This document shows, one piece after another, positions 34,340 to 44,699 of a DNA stretch of 64,000 nucleotides. Origin of the DNA: Sepiola atlantica. Taxonomy: Eukaryota; Mollusca; Cephalopoda; Sepiida; Sepiolidae. The DNA is taken from positions 75,942,844 through 76,006,843 of the forward strand of contig OY744525.1 in assembly GCA_963556195.1 (NCBI GenBank), in the 5' to 3' direction. Below the pieces are notes generated by a model. The model saw only the letters and a program-made list of their open reading frames with translations, did no database searches and was not told the DNA's origin. The first letter of the stretch is position 1. Each line of letters opens with the position of its first letter. The position numbers and the translations under genes were made by a program.

Positions 34340-34770
34340 ACTGTCTGGCCATTATTTCTAGTGGATATCTTAAGTAGACAGTCCTTGGGTGGAAATATTC
34401 CAGTTGAGGAGAAGGGGAGGAGTCAGAGCCGGCCCTCTTGGCATGACACAGGCAGTGTTTTTTTTCTGAGGGCTGGCAGTCAGTTGGGCCGGTGTGCCTC
34501 TCCAGGTAAGGTGAATCCTTGGAGCTCTTAGCTTAAGGATTCTGTTGATTGGACTTATGTTTTTAATTTGGCCTGGATGAAGACATTCATTTTGCAAGTC
34601 TGCTATTCAACCTCAAAAAACGAGTACCATTTAAACCTCCAAAAGGAAAATAAACCTCTGTTAATTATTTTTAAACTGGATTTGTGGTTTTTGTTTGCAA
34701 GAAGAATTCCTTTGTTGCAGCACTGACTGAGTCGAACAACAACTTTGGACCGGCACAACGAGTGGGACAA
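34340..34770 (+). mobile_element. LTR-like retroelement piece, family L, copy 2
   Basis: Collinear with 1985-2300. Contains GGCAGTCAGTTGGGCCGGTG, TTAGCTTAAGGATTCTG, AAAATAAACCTCTGTTAATT (poly(A)-type signal), TTTAAACTGGATTTGTGGTT, GAATTCCTTTGTTGCAGCAC and GGCACAACGAGTGGGACAAT. The last block could be a leader or primer-binding region. No gag/pol is attached. Confidence 0.4.
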
Positions 34771-34805
34771 TCACGGCCAATGCAGTGAATGCACTTATCG
34801 ATGTT

Positions 34806-35045
34806 AATAATAGAACGAGAAAAGAGAGAGAGAGAGAGGGTTAGAGAAAGAACAAGAAAAGAGAGAGAGAGAGAGAGGGTTAGAGAAAGAACGAGAAAAA
34901 AGAGAGAGATGGTTAGAGACAGAACGAGAAAAGAGAGAAAGATGGTTAGAGACAGAACGAGAAAAGAGAGAGAGAGTTAGAGACAGAACGAGAAAAGAGA
35001 GAAAGATGGTTAGAGATAGTACGAGAAAAGAGAGAGAGTTAGAGA
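34806..35045 (+). repeat. GA-rich minisatellite
   Basis: Units of about 30-40 bp contain GTTAGAGACAGAACGAGAAA followed by variable GAGAGA. A single related unit (AGATAGAACGAGAAGAGAGG) ends the 30-bp array at 34050-34075, so the two arrays share flanking sequence. Confidence 0.85.
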
Positions 35046-35194
35046 CAGAGCATGTTAATTGTTTCAATTACAAGCAATTAGCAATTAAGACACTAAGTAA
35101 CTCATCTCTTACTTAGTTTCTATCCATCACTCTCACCCTCTCTCATTGTTTGACCCACCCCTACGCTCTTATTTTATATGGTATGTATCACTCG

Positions 35195-35202
<8 letters not shown>

Positions 35203-35246
<44 letters not shown>

Positions 35247-35531
35247 TTTATTAGCAAATGAAGGAAAGAATAAAAAGATTGTTATAATTCTATTATAAAC
35301 AAAAGGGAATATCACCACAATTAGTAATACTATTTACCCTTAGCTGGGGAATTAAAGAGACAAAGAGAGAGAGAGAGAGAGATAGGGATAAGATATAGTA
35401 AGCAGAAAGAGACTAATTTTGTATATCTCTATTTTTTTAATATTTAACTAGCTTTGCAAACTTATTTTTTCCTGATAAAAACAATATAATTTGAGATCAA
35501 TGGGTGACCCAACAAGTCACATTTTTTACTA

Positions 35532-35591
<60 letters not shown>
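35203..35591. repeat. (CT)n, (GA)n and (TA)n microsatellites
   Basis: (CT)n at 35201-35242, (GA)n at 35362-35382 and (TA)n at 35533-35591 (about 29 units). Confidence 0.95.
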
Positions 35592-35593
<2 letters not shown>

Positions 35594-35599
35594 AGAAAC

Positions 35600-36185
35600 A
35601 AATCTTTTTCTTTAAAGCAATAGTAAACAACAATACAAGAGTCTTCCAAAATGGCTTCATATCATCTTTGATAAAAACAAAAATATATATTTTATTTGAT
35701 GTGGTTTTGGTTGTCACACAGAACACATTTAACATTCCTTTCAAAATCCTTTGATATATTTTTATAAAAAACACATTGTTGTTTTTCCCCTCCTTGTTAA
35801 ATTGAGTATTTATTTTCCAGTGAGCTTTGATCTGAACTCCTATAATTGGGCTGACATAGCTAACAATTTAAAAAAAAAATAACATGCCTTGCTAATCGAA
35901 CCTAACAATAGATTTGATACAAAATAAGCATTTTGTTCTGGTTATCATATATTATTAATAATGATTCCAACAATGAATCCCAGTGTGGTTGCTTATCAGT
36001 GAATACCTATAGAATATTTTAAGTCGGATGACCCCTAGAGTAAATGTGGTATTGCGATGACTGCATTCATTCTAGCCAAGAGTAGGATAGACAAAGGATA
36101 ACCAACAACCCCCATTTGCCTTACACTTTTTATGACCTTGTTCCTAATTTTTTTTAAATGTAAATTTTTATTTTTTTGCAAATAA
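35600..36185. other. AT-rich DNA, no gene seen
   Basis: No recognised gene or repeat family. It borders the SINE-like copy at 36190. Confidence 0.45.
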
Positions 36186-36189
36186 ATAA

Positions 36190-36390
36190 TGCAAAGTGTA
36201 GTATCTGTTGTGATACTACACTTCATTTTTTCTGTTCTCGATCAGTGAAAGAGAAATCCTTCTAGACTGAAGCAATTTTTATTGTTGTCCCAATCCAGAG
36301 TTCCCTTTTTTGGGAAGCGGAATTTTTCCCACATTAAAAACTGACCTCGTGTCTAACTCTGCTCTCATGGTGATGGGAACTAAATATGTT
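36190..36390 (+). mobile_element. U2-headed SINE candidate (family U), copy 2
   Basis: The head carries CAAAGTGTAGTATCTGTT, then a short inverted segment and CTGTTCTCGATCAGTGAAAG. These match U2 snRNA 5' segments (GTGTAGTATCTGTTCTTATC-type order). The family body follows: AAATCCTTCTAGACTGAAGC, CCAGAGTTCCC, CCCACATTAAAAACTGACC and GTGTCTAACTCTG. The hairpin at 36195-36224 may be a duplicated, inverted U2 piece. Confidence 0.55.
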
Positions 36391-36842
36391 AGCATCCTTT
36401 GTTTGGAGAAAATCATAATTGTTTGACAAGACTTTGTTATTTTATATTATTTTTTTCTGATGTAACAACTATTCGGCATGGGAATCATTTTGAAATGTGT
36501 CAATGGAGATGGCAACACCTATTTTGTACTGGAGCATTCAAAACATTCAAACAGAGAAAATGACAACAGAAAGAATACATAAAAGAGAATGAGTTGATTC
36601 AAACATCAAATGTCACATACTTAAACAGAATCATAACATTTCTGAAACAAACAAACATCTGAATTAACTATATTAGAAAACTCTACACAGAAAATCATTT
36701 TTGGCAGTCAGATGTCTTTCATTCTTGAAATATGCTCCGCCCAGCAAGACTAAATTTCGTGCATCATAGTCTTCATAAAAGCAGTACCTGACTTTCTTTC
36801 ATTCCAATGTATTCTTTATGCATAGATTTCTTTTTACTATTG

Positions 36843-36895
36843 AGCTACCGCTTATCAAGGACAAAAGCAACTCAAGGATAAGGGGTAATGAAACG
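36843..36895 (-). mobile_element. LINE-A type 3' tail fragment
   Basis: The minus strand reads CATTACCCCTTATCCTTGAG, TTGCTTTTGTCCTTGATAAG, the terminal block seen at 41440, 51250 and 61550. Confidence 0.55.
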
Positions 36896-36929
36896 GAAAT
36901 GTTCGTTTGTTAGCTGGAAGATGAGGAAA

Positions 36930-37235
36930 GCTATTGGTTTGATTGTTTTGTTTTATGGCATATCAACTCTTTTCGGGTTATTTAATGCTGAATCCGGTCA
37001 TTTTGGTAAAAGTGTTTATGTTTCAAGTTCTTTACATATTTATTCATGTTTGGTTTGGTTGTTTTGTAGAGGAAAATGTTTTCGTTTTTAGTTTTGCCGA
37101 ACATAATTGAGTCTTGCAAAAGGAAAGAAAAAAAGCAATATCATCAATGTTTGGTGCATTTTGGGTCAGGAAGCCGGTATCTTCAGACAGCCTGATCTGG
37201 TAACACCAGAGGAAAACTATGGGAACACTGACATT
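36930..37235 (+). repeat. Dispersed repeat R1, copy 3
   Basis: TTTTATGGCATATCAACTCT, TTTAATGCTGAATCCGGTCA, GTTTATGTTTCAAGTTC and the distal block CAGCCTGATCTGGTAACACC. Same order as in copy 2 (reverse strand at 9955-10385). Confidence 0.75.
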
Positions 37236-37264
37236 CATTAATGGTATGAACTGTTTATTACTTA

Positions 37265-37740
37265 TAGGGCTTTTTTTTTACAAGAATTTGCTAACATTCG
37301 ATTTGAGGAGGAGCAAATTGTAATCAGCAGGCAAGCAGTCCCGTGGTAATGTGTTCCACAGACGGGAAGTCCTTGCAAAGAAGCTTTCTATGAAAATTCT
37401 GCCTGATGCTAGGAACATAGAGGGAGAAAAGAAAATCTTTTATTTTCTATGTGGTAGCAAGACCAGTTCCTGCTGCAAATGTCTTACAAGGAGGATCAAA
37501 TATTGGAGCTCAGTCGATCACTTTCCATGATAATAACGATAGAGCAGAGAGATACTAGCAACGTCTCTTCTGTGAGAAAGGGGTTGCAGGGAAGAGAAAA
37601 GTTCACTCCCCACCAGATTTCGAAGTCGATTTTATATTCTGTCAAGACAGGAAAGAGTGCATTAATCGCATCTGATATGTCAAAACAGACAGTTATGGAA
37701 TTGCTTAAAAAAAATAACTTGTAAGCTACCAGGTATAGGT
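37265..37740 (-). pseudogene. LINE C-terminal fragment
   Basis: The minus-strand frame reads ASGRIFIESFFARTSRLWNT, continuing LPRDCLPADYNLLLLKSNVS. This SFF.R...LWN.LP pattern is the conserved end of ORF2 in the LINE-A group. Upstream of it (37496-37740) lies an 80-codon frame that may belong to the same element. The sequence then passes into repeat R7. Confidence 0.8.
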
Positions 37741-37799
37741 CTGCAGTCACACCACAGAAGTTTGTATAGCAATATTTAGATGCAGATGTGTAAAAATAA

Positions 37800-38250
37800 T
37801 GTTAAAAACGGTATTTTCCACATCGGGTTAGAGTAAGCAGAGAAATGAAAAATTCCATCAGAAGTTAAAAATTAGAGTTAGAGCTACATGTCAGGATATG
37901 ACGTCATGAACAGGAAATCCAAAAGACGTGACAAAGAACAGAGAAAGATTTTCCTCTTTGGTTTATAAGCTAACTGTTCAGACGTTTTTTTTTTTTTGTT
38001 TTTTTTCGAAGCTCTGTCTTGATTCACTCCTCTGGAGAGTGGGCCAAGGAATCTCATGTAATGTTGAAAATAATCAAATATCAAAGACTGTAACACCATT
38101 GGGCAAACTATTGTTGGCGTTTTCCTTTTATTTTGCTACATTATTGCATCTACAAGAGAGAGGAAGACACAGAAACTTCGGCTACTTACATCACCACCTT
38201 TACAACTAGACGTCACTATCCAATGAACCAACTACTTATGTGTCACAGAG
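37800..38250 (+). repeat. Dispersed repeat R7, copy 2
   Basis: Collinear with 23370-23830: TCCATCAGAAGTTAAAAATT, TTAGAGCTACATGTCAGG, AACTGTTCAGACG and AGACGTCACTATCCAATGAA. Directly downstream of a LINE tail. Confidence 0.45.
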
Positions 38251-39209
38251 ACGAACAGCTGTTTCTGTCAGTTAAGAAGTTGACGGACAATCCGTGGGGA
38301 TCAAACAAATCCCTCATGTTATACTACAAATGAAGTGAAGTTACTGACCATGCATTCAACGATAAAGGTCTATTTGGATTGTGTAGAAAAAAGTTATCTG
38401 GTCTGGTGACCTTTGTGTCATATTGAGATGAGGATTGTGCATTTGTTACTGTGTGGTGTCGGGTAGGGGTCATTACTGATTAAAAGGTACTTTAGTGACC
38501 TGAAAGCTGAGATGCGTCCATCCTTGCCATATCTATGAGAACAAATAGGATTAAGGAACACAGGTGTGTAGCTGCAGCTCTGATATGAACGTTTTGAATC
38601 AGGTTTATGTAGTTAACAATTTGCTCATCAAACATAGTCATGGATTTTTATTAAAAATGAGCATACAGCTTTCTTTGCAATACTGTAAATAGTACAGGGT
38701 GACCCCCCCCCCCATCCAAATATTGCAACACACTCATGGAATCGTTAATAAAATTCACAATACTTTCTGTAATCCAACCATATTTGGTATGAATACAGGT
38801 CAGTTTTGAATGTCTAATAGTCTTTGTTTAATCGCCATTCAATGATATGTGGGGACACTTTAGTGATTGTCTTATCATCAGTTGGAGATGAGAGAGTAAC
38901 GGAAAGTGATAATGATAGACAGTGTATAGAATAAGAACAGGGTAGGGCAAACAAAATATAGTAAGAGAGGATGAAAGTGATAGACAGAAAGTTAGATAAT
39001 TTGATTTTAAATTGATAATTTAATTGCAAATTATGGCTAATTAAAGTAAAGTGCTCGATCATAGTTAAGGGCAACCTGAAAATTCCCTTTTCATTAGCTA
39101 GACCAGCAAAGCATAGGGGAGGGCGCCACTCCTTTCCCAGGATTATTCCACTTACCCTTGATCTTCACTTTATAATATTCATTGGGCATCAAGTACCATT
39201 TTTTGAATC

Positions 39210-39300
39210 TTACTTGACGAAAGATTGAACTCCGGTCTCCCAGCCCCATTAACGAACATTCTTACCATGATGCCAATTGGGCCAGTCTAATTACAACGAT
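39210..39300 (-). mobile_element. tRNA-derived SINE-like fragment
   Basis: The minus strand reads TTGGCATCATGGTAAGAATG (A-box-like) and about 45 bp later ACCGGAGTTCAATCTTTCG (B-box-like GGTTCRAATCC). The cloverleaf is imperfect, so a retroposed relic is more likely than a tRNA gene. Confidence 0.45.
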
Positions 39301-39489
39301 TAAAATATAGGTTTTTACAAACATAACTTCATTCCAAACCTGAGGAATATTTTAACATGCATTTTGTGTGATAAGATATATAGGAAAAAAAACTTTAGGG
39401 AAAGAAACGTGGATTAATACAGCTTTAGTATAATAATAGATTAGCATAACAGATATGAAATTGTTAAAAACAGTAAGAAATCTGTAAGT

Positions 39490-39567
39490 AACCACAGTGG
39501 TAATACTTCTGATTAATCTGCTACTTAATAAAGTAGCAGATTAATCAGAAGTATTACCACTGTGGTT
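39490..39567. repeat. Perfect 37-bp hairpin with 4-nt loop
   Basis: AACCACAGTGGTAATACTTC... (39490-39526) is exactly complementary to 39531-39567, with AATA between. Arms carry no mismatch in 37 bp. It may be a very young fold-back element or a template-switch product. Confidence 0.95.
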
Positions 39568-39689
39568 TCTATAGCATATAGTCCTTAATGAAGTAAAGTT
39601 GCTGGCCTTACATTCAATGACAATGTTGTATTTGGAAAGTGCATAAAGGAGTTCTCTAAGTTGGTGACCTACTAGACTCAGGTAATTTT

Positions 39690-39790
39690 TCTTTTTGTTC
39701 AAATCCAGAGTTCCCCTTTCTGGGGAGCTGAACTTTACCCACATTAAAAACCGACCTTGTGTCTTACGTTGACCTCGTGGGAAGCAAGTA
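39690..39790 (+). mobile_element. SINE family U, body-only copy
   Basis: CAAATCCAGAGTTCCCCTTT, GGGAGCTGAACTTTACCCAC, AAAAACCGACCTTGTGTCTT and CCTCGTGGGAAGCAAGTAAA. The head is missing, and R8 precedes it. Confidence 0.7.
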
Positions 39791-39884
39791 AATAGGAACA
39801 GATACGGTGCACTAACAGAACTGAATATTACTATTCATTGGAAAATACAATATATACACATCATAGTCCAGCACACAGTCAGAA

Positions 39885-39970
39885 GTGAGTTTCTTTGGCT
39901 GAACTATATCGATCTTTTGGGTTTACAGGTGCCAAGAGACAGAGTTTGTAGGTTCAAACCTCACCTGGAG
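39885..39970 (+). mobile_element. tRNA-derived SINE-like fragment
   Basis: B box GTAGGTTCAAACCTCACC lies about 45 bp after an A-box-like TGGCTGAACTA. The GGTTCAAACC core is exact, but no full cloverleaf is seen. Confidence 0.45.
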
Positions 39971-40694
39971 CATAATTATTTTTATTCTGATTTTGTCCTA
40001 AAATAAACTTAGACATTTCAAATTACAATATTACGCAGATTGTTTAGCTTTACTTTTTTTTTTTTTTTTCTGTAATGTACGTAATTTAACACAAATTAGG
40101 ATCCTGGGCAATGCTAGATATCCCTGCTCGTGATCTATAGAAGTCTGATTTTCATAGATAAATGCTAGTCAGGTCGATATCTTAACACCAAAGAAATTCT
40201 GCAGGTACAACTAGTAGGTTTTAAAAGAATTGAATTCTTAAAGCAATCTCGTCCGCTCTCTGGGCCCTCTGTGCCGAGAGATTTATCAGGCCAGCTTTTG
40301 TTACGAAAACGAAATAACTCTTCTCTTGGTAATCTCTTGTCATTGTACATCATTTTTGTCTGAACAGCATCATAAATATGTTAATGGCTGCGACTGGGTT
40401 TTGACAACTGATAAATGACCCGGCTGACCTCAGGATTTTAGAGTGGAACAAGGTGATGTCAGCAGCATCCCTCCTTTTCTTCCCCCCTTTCTCCTCCCCT
40501 CTCATATTTGTTATTTCTTTGCTACTGCAACCATCAGGAAACAGATAGAACGTCTCTACATATGTCGTGTATGTTGCATAGATTTTACTATCAAAACGTG
40601 GCTATTGATTGACCGTTATGATAAAGGAGAGGTCATTTCATTGTCAGATAAAATCGATTCAAATATGGAGGAGGGCTTTAATCCATAAGAGAGT

Positions 40695-40775
40695 TGGGGC
40701 GTGATGGGCCTAGCGCGTAACTTCTCGGCCTACGGAATCAGTTATGCCGAGCTCAAATCTTATCGGATCTATTGT
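40695..40775 (+). mobile_element. tRNA-derived SINE-like fragment
   Basis: GATGGGCCTAGCGCGTAAC (A-box-like) and GCCGAGCTCAAATCTTATC (B-box-like), 45 bp apart, with a GC-richer anticodon-like region between. Confidence 0.4.
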
Positions 40776-40974
40776 GTTCATTTACACACTAACACGTTAG
40801 GCCAATTTCCTTTTTTAAAAAATATTCATTTCCGGTGCAAACTTTGGTGAAATATGATTTTTCTTTTGTAGTAAAAGTAAATTTTTACATAACTTCAAAC
40901 ATTTCTTTACTAATTTTACGCAGAGCTAAATAATAATCATGAAAATACGACTTTTTTATAAATAAGATCTTTGT

Positions 40975-41640
40975 AATCATCATCATCATTCAGTTTAACG
41001 TCCATGCATTAGACGGCTTTAAGAAATTGACTTCCAAACTCGTTATGTTCATGGTAGGTGCTCGGTTAAGCTCCAATCCCTGGTACCCCCACCTTCTGTA
41101 AAACATTCACAGCAAGAACTCGTCTAGCTACAACCACAGCAAAAAAACTTTTCTTTCTCTCTCTTTCTTTACTAAAAACCAAACGAAACTTCCTTGTACA
41201 AAGTTTCTTTCCAAGAACATCCCATCTGTGGAACAAGATACCACGAGTCTGCTTCCCAACTGACTACATAATGGTAATCTTCAAATCTAATGAAAAAAAA
41301 ATACTTGGATAATTCTTCTGAAGTAATCTTCTGCCCATCCAGTCCTCTCTCGAAGGCGATCATCGTCCAACTGATGATCTCTTTAAACCTTATCCTAAAG
41401 TGGACCCTGGGCCTTGATAAGTGGTTACCCATAAATTAAAAAAAACTATCTCCGCCCAGGTCTTTATTTATACCTCTTTCTATCAAGTACATTTTTTTCA
41501 CTTCCTCTCATGTTTTCTTTAGCCTTCTCATGTGAGCTGAACCTGCTATTTTGATTGTTCTACCTCTACTAACTCAAGAACTTTCATCCATTCTTTCAAT
41601 GCGGTCATACCATCTAAGTCTACTCTTCTGCACACCTCTC
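40975..41640 (-). mobile_element. RTE-like LINE 3' end, interrupted
   Basis: The minus strand from 41640 reads GGTATGACCGCATTGAAAGA, then GAGTTAGTAGAGGTAGAACA and GAAAGAGGTATAAATAAAGA. After the insertion it resumes at 41045 with TTTGGAAGTCAATTTCTTAA and CGTCTAATGCATG, ending in (GAT)n. It is collinear with 19040-19320, so one element is split by about 400 bp. Confidence 0.8.
41046..41442 (+). mobile_element. LINE-A group 3' end nested in the RTE-like LINE
   Basis: The plus-strand frame reads TKRNFLVQSFFPRTSHLWNK, then IPRVCFPTDY, the conserved ORF2 end. The 3' part has AAGTGGACCCTGGGCCTTGA and TAAGTGGTTACCCAT followed by A-rich sequence at the junction. It is placed in opposite orientation to the host LINE. 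The left border is approximate, and no clean target duplication was found. Confidence 0.75.
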
Positions 41641-41649
41641 CCTATACTG

Positions 41650-42400
41650 TTCAGATTGAATCTTTTATGGAAAAACAATTTTTTTAAAAACAACAAGGGG
41701 CAGGCGAAGCTCTCTTTAGCCTTGGTAGGCAATCGCCTAGCGTTGGATAACAGGTGTGTATGTCTGCTAGTAAAGATTTTAGCACAGGTGAATGAGTACG
41801 ATGACAGACGACCTTGCTGTGTGTGAAATGGAGAGGGTCACAGAGTGTGTTCGAGAGTAATAGGACACCAGGGTAAGATTTAACGTTAGGTCAGAAGGGG
41901 CCAAGGCTCACAATGATATGCAGAGAGGGGTTCACGGATGTGACGTTACGTGGGATGAAAGCAGGAAACAACGGTTAGATTTTGAAGGAGACCGAGTTTG
42001 GATGTTGACTCGGACGGTCGTTAACAAAATGTCTTAAAAACAACAAAATTGTTGAGGGTCACATGCAGCCATGGGCTAGCTGCCTGTCTATCTGTCTATC
42101 TAATAGTTACCTTGGTTAGGATTTCTGTCTTTCTCCTACATAATTAAGTATAAATGGTACTTGTAATTATTTAACTTTTTTCTCTCAATAAACCTCCATT
42201 TCCAAACTCTGCCATAACCAAAAACAACACTGATCTGATGAAACGACTACACGGGTCCCAATAAAAAAAGGTGGGACACGAATCCGAGATAACAAGGGAC
42301 AACAAGAAACGTGAGGTAACAAGAGACAGCACCGGCCCGAGGAAAAAAGAAAACAACAAAAAACACAACACTAGAGATTGTATCTTGATAAAGCACTGGT
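41650..42400. other. Unassigned DNA
   Basis: GC-richer stretch at 41700-42060 with G-rich plus strand, then AT-rich. No recognised gene. Overlapping 66-67-codon frames near 42171-42474 lie on opposite strands and have no support. Confidence 0.4.
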
Positions 42401-42404
42401 CCCC

Positions 42405-42470
42405 ATCAACTCAATGTGTAGGTGTCAGGAAGGGCATCCAACCCATAAAAATCTTGTCCCAAATAAGGAA
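42405..42470 (+). mobile_element. LINE/SINE 3' tail fragment
   Basis: ATGTGTAGGTGTCAGGAAGG followed by GCATCCAACCCATAAAAATC resembles a common mollusc retroposon tail block (GGAAGGGCATCCAGC-type) known to me from RTE-like elements. It is short and isolated. Confidence 0.4.
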
Positions 42471-42479
42471 ATGACTTTC

Positions 42480-43190
42480 AAAGAAAACAGGTTGCTCTTT
42501 TTCATAGGCATATTTACTTTTAGCAAAATTTATGATTTTATCTCAAAATATGCATGTTCTTTTTTATTCATTCATAATTTTTTGTCTATTTTTCCCAACA
42601 TTCAAATTATCGTAACTATTGATTGAAATGAGATATTAATTTTTTTTTTCCTTACTGAACTGGAAATTTTGTATAGATTATTATCATGTTAAAAACTACT
42701 TATTTGAGAAACATGTATTATTTTTAAATTTCAACCTATGGGTCCACTGTGTTTCTTTCAGTAGAGATAGGTTTATTGCATGTTTCTCAAGTCACTCTCA
42801 TTCATGGGGAAATGTCAACAAGACCGGAAAGGCTACTTTTGAGAGCAATTCAATTTATAAGGTCCTTTAAAGTATACCACTGTTGGAAAAGGTATCATGA
42901 ACCTGCAATCCACTCTTGCTATAGGTGAAATAACAACTTGTGCTCAATGAATTTTATACAAATAATCATTTACATGAAAAAAATGAATTTCATATGAATC
43001 GACATGCTCTGAGTTTTTGATCAGCTTGATCGTGTTGACATTGGCTTCCCTAATTTTTTTTTTTTAGAATCAATTACTTGCAGGATTGACCATGTGATGG
43101 TTGCACATAACTTTTGTGAAAGTGATGTTATGCATCTTGCAAACTCAGAAAATGCAGAGTTGTTAGTCTGCCCTGATATCCATTTCACAA
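42480..43190. other. AT-rich DNA, no confirmed gene
   Basis: A T12AG acceptor-like site at 43060-43073 is followed by a 49-codon open stretch, but this runs into repeat R2/R3 sequence. It is treated as a chance exon-like pattern. Confidence 0.4.
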
Positions 43191-43224
43191 AGTCATCACC
43201 CGATTATTTACGATAGGTATTGCA

Positions 43225-43330
43225 TTAAAAGGGTCTGTATTATTTGGACTGTTCGAACTACTGTTATTCTGAAAATATTTAGGCCAATGTAACCTCTAAC
43301 CTTCTTCAGGTATGTCTTGTCTTTAATTAA
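43225..43330 (+). repeat. Dispersed repeat R3, copy 3
   Basis: GTATTATTTGGACTGTTCGA, CTACTGTTATTCTGAAAAT, GGCCAATGTAACCTCTAACC and TTCTTCAGGTATGTC. Same order as copies at 8180-8350 and 14845-15070. Confidence 0.6.
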
Positions 43331-43584
43331 CCATAAAATCTCATTACAGGTGTATTAGTTATTCTAGTCTTCTGCTGTTTTTGTTTGTTATTACAGATTT
43401 ATATCCTTAAACATTTAACATCTTTTTGAAATAACATTTTTTATTTTTATCAAAAAACTTTTGTACAATATAATAAAGATGCCTCATTTGTCCAATATCC
43501 CTTTCGTTAATTTTTCGCTCTAAACGTAACTTGACTTTTAAATTTATTTTTAACTATTTCTTTTTTATTGGTATCTTTTTCTAG

Positions 43585-43931
43585 ATATTTACACTTCCAA
43601 ACACGACCATTCACTATTGCCCCGAACTGACCAGCCACAACTAACTGCAGATACTAATGCCAATCTGCAAAACAGATTTACCTGTACAGGTGAGACAGCA
43701 ATCCAGTACCAACAATGTTCATCCAAGCCAAGTGACATTTCAGGGCACACTAACTGGACAGGACCAAAATTGTCAACAACTAATACAACAGCAGCAACAG
43801 CAATGACAGTGACCACAATAGATGACAACGGGATATCAACATGCCACCCAGATTCCAGAAAACTGTCCGAAAGTAGTGACTCTTCTTCAAATCCCCGTCC
43901 ATTACCACCAGTTCCTCGGATCTTTTACTAA
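43585..43931 (+). CDS. Probable terminal coding exon of a host gene, unidentified
   Basis: A polypyrimidine stretch with TTTTTATTGGTATCTTTTTC ends in TAG at 43582-43584, a good 3' splice site. From it, one frame stays open for about 115 codons to TAA at 43929-43931. It starts DIYTSKHDHSLLPRTDQPQL (the first codon split across the junction) and ends SSDSSSNPRPLPPVPRIFY. The tail is rich in Ser, Thr, Asn and Pro, with a TTNTTAATAMTVTT stretch and a PPVP motif of SH3-binding type. It looks like the intracellular or disordered C-terminus of a signalling or adhesion protein. GC content is higher than in the flanks. No other exon of the gene is recognised here, so upstream exons probably lie outside. 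Candidate poly(A) signals (AATAAA) occur near 44379 and 44411. Confidence 0.55.
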
Positions 43932-44104
43932 CACAATCACAGTTAAGAAACTAGCATGGACAATCACACATAATTTTAAATAACATTTGCAAAACTTAAA
44001 GAAAAAGAACTCAGGAAAATGTTTGTATATTATCTACATTCATCATTACATACACACATATATAAATATAAACACACATACATGTTTATGTGTATATTTT
44101 TATA

Positions 44105-44360
44105 TATTTCTATGTATAGGATTAACTCCTAAACTAATTTATCGATTATTATGAATTATCAGATTTACATTGAATTTGATCCATATTCATGAGACACCAA
44201 TGAAGCAAGGTTCCCTGAATTCCAATTTCTTCTTATAAACCCCCTTAAATTTTATACATTTTCTACAATCAAAATCATGTAATGGATTTTGATCAACATT
44301 GGAATAATAATTCTAGAAATAAGGCTTATTATCATATCTTAATTTCAATCTATAGAGAAT
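44105..44360 (+). mobile_element. R5 repeat, partial copy 3
   Basis: TTCTATGTATAGGATTAACTC, ACTAATTTATCGATTATTAT, then GATCCATATTCATGAGACAC, AATCAAAATCATGTAATGG and GGCTTATTATCATATCTTAA. The middle of the family is missing. It may form part of the 3' UTR or downstream DNA of the exon at 43585. Confidence 0.5.
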
Positions 44361-44699
44361 AAAATGTCATACATTTTAATAAAAAAATACAAATTTACTA
44401 GATGAGCAAAAATAAATACTTTTATTTTGTCAACTGTAAATGATGTGACATTATTGGAAAAACGTAATTGTTTAAGCAATCGCCATGCTAATTAAAAAGG
44501 CTTCAATTTTATTATTGTTATAAAGCTCTATCTGAAAATATATTGAGCCTTTTATATATACAAATGTTTGCTGTCTTCATTAGATTTGGTTTCGAGATTG
44601 TTGTCTGAACGTTCGTTTTTCAGACAGTGATTTATATATATATAGTCACTTACAAGACAGAGTGTTTTGCTGTATCATAGCTCTTTAATGTAGCTAAAC

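Larger units (their letters stand above)
38330..39680 (+). repeat. Direct repeat R8, about 85-100 bp, two copies
   Basis: Copies at 38330-38412 and 39582-39680 share AATGAAGT(G/A)AAGTT, CATTCAA(C/T)GA(T/C)AA and TTGGTGACC-type blocks. DNA between them is unassigned apart from the SINE-like piece at 39210 and the hairpin at 39490. A run of 12 C lies at 38703-38714. Confidence 0.5.

Noticed and set aside
43071..43218. Acceptor-like T12AG with 49 open codons
   Set aside because: The open stretch runs into dispersed repeat R2/R3 and has no donor or coding bias.
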